A stretch of 64,000 nt of DNA from Oscillospiraceae bacterium. GTDB lineage: Bacteria; Bacillota; Clostridia; Oscillospirales; Oscillospiraceae. Shown piece after piece: positions 59,594 through 64,000 of this stretch (positions are counted from its first letter, which is position 1; the number at the start of each line of letters is the position of its first letter). Position numbers and translations under genes: made by a program. The stretch covers positions 62,001 to 126,000 of the forward strand of contig CAJTCG010000004.1 in assembly GCA_910574635.1 (NCBI GenBank), given 5' to 3'. Under the pieces are notes generated by a model. That model had not been told where the DNA came from. It saw nothing but the letters and a program-made list of their open reading frames with translations, and did not search any database.

Positions 59594-61648
59594 ATGCGCA
59601 TCCAACACAATATTATGGCAATGAATGCCTACCGCAACTACAACACCAACACCTCCGCCCTGGCGAAGAACCTGGAAAAGCTCTCCTCCGGCTACAAGAT
59701 CAACCGCGCCGGTGACGACGCCGCCGGTCTGGCTATTTCCGAGAAGATGCGGGCCCAGATCACCGGCCTGAACGCCGCCCAGAAAAACGTCAAGGACGGC
59801 ATCTCCCTGGTGAAGACCGCCGAGGGCGCCATGCAGGAAGTCCAGGACATGCTCAACCGTATGGAGTACCTGGCCACCCAGTCCGCCAACGGCACCTATG
59901 ACAACGAAGTCGACCGGGCCAACCTCCAGAAGGAAGTTACCGCCCTGAAATCCGAAATCAACCGTATCGCCGACTCTGCCAACTTCAACGGCATCAAGCT
60001 GCTGGACGGCTCCCTGTCCAACGGCACCTCCGGCGTTTCCAACGGCGCTCCCCTGGATATGGTCGCCGTGAACAACTCCGACAGCGTCTCCAGCGCCTCC
60101 AAGGACGGCCAGCGCCCCAACGCGGCCACCGGCGCGGAGTTCGTGGTCACCGTCGGAAGCGCGGGCACTCTGGCTGGCCTGGGTTCTAAGACCCTCACCG
60201 GCACCGCGCTGGGCACCGGTACGGTCAGCGATCTCTTTGACGCCTTCGACGAGGACGGCAACCAGATCGACCTGACGGATTCTACTGCGATTGCCTCCGG
60301 CGACACCGTGACCGTCACCCTGGTGGCGAAGCAGCAGGGCGCGCTTGGTAATACTGCTGTTGGCTCTCTCACGACCGCCCTTGAAGGCGTCACGGGAGTT
60401 GGCACCGGCAAGGTGGCGGCGACCGACGGCACGGACATCGGAAGCGATACCGCTGGCGGAACCCGCGCTGTTTACAAGGTGAACTTCAAGGATCTGTCCG
60501 CGCTCCAGGGCGGCGAAAAGTTCACCATCGGCAACAAGACCTTCCAGTTCACGATGGATGGGACCGCAGCCGCCCCTGCTGGCGTGGATAAGATGATCGA
60601 CATCTCCAGGCTTGATCTGAAAAACGGAACCAATGATGCGTATAAGAAGCTGAAGGAGAAAATTCTGGACGCTGTTGAGGATGCTGGTGTTGGCCTTGTG
60701 GGCACTGGCGCCGGGAAGTTCTCCCTCAGCAGCAAAAACAGCGGCTCCAACAACCCGGACGACTTCACGCTGACGATTACCTCCAACGACAAGGGCCTCG
60801 CCGCCAACGGCTTCAAGGATCCCCAGCACGACCAGAACAGCCTGGCGTTCGATGTGGACTTCAAGCCCGCCGAGGTCTATGCCAACACCGGCGTGGGCCG
60901 TCACGCGCAGGCCGTCTATGATCTGGGCGACATCGGAGTGGGCGACAAGATCACCATCGGCGGAAAAACCATCGAGCTCATCGACAAACACGACGAAAAC
61001 GCCCAGAAGGCCGACGCGGAAGTGGCCAGCGGCAAGCTGACCCTCAAGGAGTTCAAGGACAAGGATATGCTGAACAAGGCTCTCCAGTCCATGGGCTACA
61101 AGGAAGGCCGCGTGGAAGTCAAGGGCTCCAAGATCTTCGTCCAGAAGTCCGAAGCCGACGACACCACCGCCGCCGCCTGGTCCAAGGGCCTGGGCAAGGT
61201 CACCCTGGAGAAGGGCTCCGGCACCGACGGCTCCGCCGCGGGCGAGGACAACGGCCTGACCCTGCAGATCGGCGACACCGCCGACTCCTTCAACCAGCTG
61301 AATGTTGCCATCGGTGATATGCACACCAAGGCCCTGGGAATCGACGCCCTGAACATCAGCAACATCGAAGGAGCTCAGGGAGCCATCCAGACCATCAAGG
61401 ACGCCATCAACAACGTCTCCTCCGTCCGTGGTGACCTGGGCGCCATCCAGAACCGTCTGGAGCACACCCAGAACAACCTGAGCGTCATGGCCGAGAACAT
61501 CCAGGACGCCGAGTCCACGATCCGGGATACCGACGTGGCCGAGGAAATGATGAAGTACACCAAGAACAACATCCTGATCCAGTCCGCTCAGGCGATGCTG
61601 GCCCAGGCCAACGCTGTTCCCCAGGGCGTGCTCCAGCTGCTGGGCTAA
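59594..61648 (+). CDS. Flagellin
   Basis: 684 residues. Conserved N-terminal D0/D1 (about 1-140: MRIQHNIMAMNAYRNYN, LSSGYKINRAGDDAAGLAISEKMR, GISLVKTAEGAMQEVQDMLNRM) and C-terminal D1/D0 (about 590-684: GAIQNRLEHTQNNLSVMAENIQDAESTIRDTDVAEEMMKYTKNNIL, ending VLQLLG) are intact. The middle 450 residues form an enlarged variable D2/D3 domain rich in Thr, Ser, Gly and Asp. It is exported by the flagellar type III system and polymerises into the filament. The genes behind it suggest post-translational modification. One complete gene; no other flagellar genes are in the window. Confidence 0.95.
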   Translation: MRIQHNIMAMNAYRNYNTNTSALAKNLEKLSSGYKINRAGDDAAGLAISEKMRAQITGLNAAQKNVKDGISLVKTAEGAMQEVQDMLNRMEYLATQSANGTYDNEVDRANLQKEVTALKSEINRIADSANFNGIKLLDGSLSNGTSGVSNGAPLDMVAVNNSDSVSSASKDGQRPNAATGAEFVVTVGSAGTLAGLGSKTLTGTALGTGTVSDLFDAFDEDGNQIDLTDSTAIASGDTVTVTLVAKQQGALGNTAVGSLTTALEGVTGVGTGKVAATDGTDIGSDTAGGTRAVYKVNFKDLSALQGGEKFTIGNKTFQFTMDGTAAAPAGVDKMIDISRLDLKNGTNDAYKKLKEKILDAVEDAGVGLVGTGAGKFSLSSKNSGSNNPDDFTLTITSNDKGLAANGFKDPQHDQNSLAFDVDFKPAEVYANTGVGRHAQAVYDLGDIGVGDKITIGGKTIELIDKHDENAQKADAEVASGKLTLKEFKDKDMLNKALQSMGYKEGRVEVKGSKIFVQKSEADDTTAAAWSKGLGKVTLEKGSGTDGSAAGEDNGLTLQIGDTADSFNQLNVAIGDMHTKALGIDALNISNIEGAQGAIQTIKDAINNVSSVRGDLGAIQNRLEHTQNNLSVMAENIQDAESTIRDTDVAEEMMKYTKNNILIQSAQAMLAQANAVPQGVLQLLG

Positions 61649-61690
61649 TCCCTGAATACGGCTTAAAGTTGTTCCGCAAAAAAACCAGCG

Positions 61691-61720
61691 AAGGGGGCCG
61701 GGCGCTTTGCCCGGCCCCTT
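61691..61720 (+). terminator. Terminator after flagellin
   Basis: 12-bp GC-rich arms with GCTT-type loop, then TTTTCC, between flagellin and the sulfotransferase-like gene. Some readthrough could feed the downstream genes. Confidence 0.8.
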
Positions 61721-61742
61721 TTCCGAAGAAAGGACGGCTGAC

Positions 61743-63758
61743 ATGGACGTATTGGAGCTGGCCCGGCGGCTGGCGGGGCTGGGACAGACCCAGGAGGCCC
61801 AAAACGCATACGCACTCGCCATAGAGGGGGCGGACCCCGCCGGAAAACTGGAGGCGGCGGCCTATATCTTCCAATCCGGCGGCGATTACCGGATTTCCTA
61901 TACCTGCTTCCGGAACCTCTATAACGAGGGCCATTACCGGAAGGAAACCTTTGACATCATGACCCAGGCGTTTTACGAGCCCAACGTGAAGGCGCTGAAA
62001 AAACGCTATGAGAAAAACTGCAGGCTTCTGGCAAAATACCCCTATCTGTTCCGGAAGGATTTTCTGCCCTTCCAGGACCTTCCCATTCGCTTCTATCCCT
62101 ATGACGATAACGGCTATGTGCCGTTTTTTGCGGCAGAGGAGCGGTTTGGGGACTATGTGAATTTGAAATATCCCGCCGTCAGCCGGAACTTTTTCAAGGA
62201 TTTGGAAAAGCCTGTCCTGGCGGACGGCGTTACCTCCCAATATGAATTGGAATATTTGAATGACAACGTCCGGGACAGTGTGCGTGTCGGGCGTGAAAAC
62301 CATGTCTACCTGCATTACGGCGACTGGGGGACCTTCTGCGCCTATTTGCAGCTCTGGAACCTGCGCCCCCTGCTGGAGGAGAAAAAGCTGGTCTTCCTAA
62401 TAGGAGACGAGCTGGCGCTGTACCCCATCGACTTCAAGGCCCGCTTCGGCATAGATTACAGCCGGTACCAGCCCCAGCCGGTGGCGATCCGGGAGGTCAG
62501 CCGCCTGATTTGGCATACCCAGCTCTCCGCCCACAACGGCGGCGATTTCTTCAACGAGATCTTCGACGGACACCCGAATCTCTTGGCCCTGCCCTCCATT
62601 CTCTTCAACGAGGTCGAGGAAACGGTGGCCTCCATCCGGCGGCTGCTGAAGGAATCAAAGAGCGAGGCGGAGCTGCTGAGCGGCTGGAATCAGGGAGGCA
62701 GGAAGCGGATTTTAGAGCTGTACCGCATGGGGAACCCCACAGATAAGGACATCCTGGCGGGAATCTACCTGGCGAACAAGATCGCAAAATCCGGCCTGGA
62801 CCAGAGCGCCCGCATCGCCCCGGCGCTGTTCTTCCAGCCCCACTTTGAGGACATCGTCTACAAGCTGGAGGGGGCGGAAGACGGCCGGGTCAGCATCGGG
62901 GCGGAGGCGGCGAAGGAGCTGCGCCGCTGCCGCTTCCTGAAAGAGTTTCCCTATATCAAGACCTTCACGCCCATGCGCCGCATGACCACCAGCTACGGGG
63001 GCACGGTGCAGTATATGTACCAGATGTCCAAGCAGATGGAGGCGGCGGAAGCGGCGGACCCGAAGCGGAAGAAGACCGTGGTAGGGGACGAGATTTCGGA
63101 CCGGATTCTGAACCGGAGCTTCATGATAGACCCGGAGGAGCGGCTGTTTCAGGACAGCATCCTGGTCCGCTTTGAGGACGCGAAGCTGAATCCGAAGGCC
63201 ACGTTCACCGCCCTGGCCGCGTTTTTGGACCTGCCCTATACCCCCAGCATGACGGAGTGCACCCAGGGCGGGCAGCCCTTAAGCTACGGCGGCTATATCG
63301 CCGGAGGCTTTGACACGGCCCCGGTGTATAAGGCCTATGACGAGTTTGCGGGCGGCGCGGAACGATATTATATCGAGTATTTTATGCGGGATGCCTACGC
63401 CCGTTACGGCTATGACTTCCACTACTACGACGGCGCGCCCATGGACGAGGCCCGGGCCAAGGAGCTGATCGCCGGGTTCACCACCCTGAACGGCTACATC
63501 CGGGAGACCTGGAAGAAAGTGGCGGACTCGGCGGCTGTTCTCAAGAAAAACGGCGTGCCGGTCCCGCCGGAGGAAATGGAACAGGCCCGCCGGGAGCTGG
63601 TGGAAAAGCACATTCAGGAGCTGTCGGAAACACGGCTGAAAATCGCGAAGGTTTTGCTGCGGGATCCGCGGCTGGTGAACCAGGCGGGGCGGCCTCTGCG
63701 GTTCATGCCCATGCTGGAGCCGGACCCGGCGCTGCTGGAAGCGCCGCTCTATCATTGA
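61743..63758 (+). CDS. Large sulfotransferase-like protein, flagellin-linked
   Basis: 671 residues, ATG 61743 with AAAGGA upstream. Residues 1-75 are helical (LARRLAGLGQTQEAQNAYALAIEG). The middle part contains RFYPYDDNGYVPFFAAEERFGDYVNLKYP and HYGDWGTFCAYLQLWNLRPLLEEKK. Near residue 475 it has SILVRFEDAKLNPKATFTALAAFLDLPY, the pattern around the 3'-phosphate-binding site of PAPS sulfotransferases (RYEDL..P...L..F..FLGLP). The 5'-phosphosulfate loop (usually R/K-x-G-T/S) is not evident. With the APS kinase gene next, sulfation of flagellin or its glycan is inferred. Confidence 0.65.
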   Translation: MDVLELARRLAGLGQTQEAQNAYALAIEGADPAGKLEAAAYIFQSGGDYRISYTCFRNLYNEGHYRKETFDIMTQAFYEPNVKALKKRYEKNCRLLAKYPYLFRKDFLPFQDLPIRFYPYDDNGYVPFFAAEERFGDYVNLKYPAVSRNFFKDLEKPVLADGVTSQYELEYLNDNVRDSVRVGRENHVYLHYGDWGTFCAYLQLWNLRPLLEEKKLVFLIGDELALYPIDFKARFGIDYSRYQPQPVAIREVSRLIWHTQLSAHNGGDFFNEIFDGHPNLLALPSILFNEVEETVASIRRLLKESKSEAELLSGWNQGGRKRILELYRMGNPTDKDILAGIYLANKIAKSGLDQSARIAPALFFQPHFEDIVYKLEGAEDGRVSIGAEAAKELRRCRFLKEFPYIKTFTPMRRMTTSYGGTVQYMYQMSKQMEAAEAADPKRKKTVVGDEISDRILNRSFMIDPEERLFQDSILVRFEDAKLNPKATFTALAAFLDLPYTPSMTECTQGGQPLSYGGYIAGGFDTAPVYKAYDEFAGGAERYYIEYFMRDAYARYGYDFHYYDGAPMDEARAKELIAGFTTLNGYIRETWKKVADSAAVLKKNGVPVPPEEMEQARRELVEKHIQELSETRLKIAKVLLRDPRLVNQAGRPLRFMPMLEPDPALLEAPLYH

Positions 63759-63759
63759 G

Positions 63760-63828
63760 ATGGAAGAGCTGGAGCGGACAGCGGCCGCGCTGGAGGCGTT
63801 AGGGAAGGCCAAAGGGGAGGATACATAA
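63760..63828 (+). CDS. Very short frame (22 residues) before the APS kinase gene
   Basis: Starts ATG one base after the sulfotransferase-like stop and ends TAA two bases before the GTG of the next gene: EELERTAAALEALGKAKGEDT. No ribosome binding site of its own. Possibly translated by reinitiation or simply spacer; reported because it exactly fills the gap. Confidence 0.25.
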   Translation: MEELERTAAALEALGKAKGEDT

Positions 63829-63830
63829 GC

Positions 63831-64000
63831 GTGGAGAAAAAGGGAACGGTCTATTTTTTCACCGGCCTGGCCGGGGCGGGCAAGACCACCATCGGCGGGT
63901 TGTTTTATGAACGTCTGAAGGAAAAGAGCCCGGACGCCATTTTGATCGACGGAGATCAAACGCGTCTCGCGGCGGGCCACAGCACGGCGGCGGGCACGGT
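63831..64000 (+). CDS. cysC: Adenylylsulfate kinase, N-terminal part (3' end outside window)
   Basis: GTG start at 63831; GGGGAGG lies about 12 bases upstream. The 56 visible residues show FTGLAGAGKTTIGGLFYERLKE (P-loop) and ILIDGDQTRLAAG, matching APS kinases (GLSGAGKTT ... LDGDNIR). It phosphorylates adenylylsulfate to PAPS, the sulfate donor of sulfotransferases, which fits the gene before it. The lid and the sulfate site lie outside the window, so activity cannot be judged fully. Confidence 0.75.
   Translation, partial: MEKKGTVYFFTGLAGAGKTTIGGLFYERLKEKSPDAILIDGDQTRLAAGHSTAAGT

Noticed and set aside
59447-61822. Very long open frame antisense to flagellin
   Set aside because: It mirrors the flagellin coding sequence; codon use and absent start signals show it is a shadow frame.

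Overview
The window looks like a chromosomal segment of an anaerobic, spore-forming, motile, GC-rich Clostridia member, probably a gut Oscillospiraceae relative of Intestinimonas, Flavonifractor or Oscillibacter. The sequence evidence is a [FeFe]-hydrogenase, a four-subunit pyruvate:ferredoxin oxidoreductase, spmA/spmB spore-maturation genes, an AbrB-type regulator, a flagellin gene, the acetylated diaminopimelate route (dapH), and strong AGGAGG ribosome binding sites throughout. The genus is inferred from overall gene content, not from a marker gene. No rRNA, tRNA, CRISPR array or prophage was seen; the only mobile-element trace is one decayed transposase near 58.6-59.1 kb.

Layout. 0-1.3 kb: end of an ABC-2 exporter operon with two small genes, then a run of hairpins. 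1.5-7.5 kb: ferritin-like protein, a two-gene SufC/SufB-type Fe-S assembly pair, a solute-binding lipoprotein, a HAD phosphatase and an XRE regulator. 7.6-14.4 kb: redox core. A NuoF/GltD-like flavoprotein overlaps an [FeFe]-hydrogenase gene and faces the porCDAB operon, so pyruvate oxidation, ferredoxin reduction and H2 metabolism are encoded side by side. 14.5-18.5 kb: methionine gamma-lyase, a LysR regulator and an NhaC-family antiporter. 18.8-26.9 kb: XRE/zinc-ribbon regulator, glycogen debranching enzyme, ECF sigma factor with its anti-sigma gene, gltX-asnA, a phosphoglycolate phosphatase-like gene and a small zincin. 27-29.7 kb: a tight five-gene operon (yedF, cysteine desulfurase-like, DUF3343, a Cys-rich small protein, NUDIX) of the kind linked to selenium/sulfur handling. 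29.8-35.1 kb: lysine/diaminopimelate biosynthesis (lysA; dapA-dapB-dapH behind a lysine riboswitch; an M20 deacetylase candidate). 35.2-37.4 kb: Ktr/Trk potassium uptake. 37.4-43.1 kb: threonine aldolase, a DUF4358/MBOAT/DHHW envelope-acylation trio and fumarase. 43.2-52.3 kb: a complete histidine operon that starts with a hisZ-hisG fusion and carries two non-his genes. 52.5-58.1 kb: AbrB, spmA/spmB and three unrecognised or Sel1-repeat genes. 58.1-59.6 kb: gene debris (clostripain-like fragment, IS remnant). 59.6-64 kb: flagellin, a large sulfotransferase-like protein and the start of an adenylylsulfate kinase.

How it fits together. Pyruvate (and 2-oxobutyrate from methionine gamma-lyase) can be oxidised by PFOR, with electrons going to ferredoxin and the hydrogenase/flavoprotein pair. 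Smaller biosynthetic modules (Lys/DAP, His, Asn, Glu-tRNA) each have recognisable sigma-A promoters. The most suggestive observation is flagellin followed by a sulfotransferase-like gene and an APS kinase, which points to sulfation of flagellin or of its glycan. The hisZ-hisG fusion, the two extra genes in the his operon and the three uncharacterised genes at 54-58 kb are the other places most worth a closer look.
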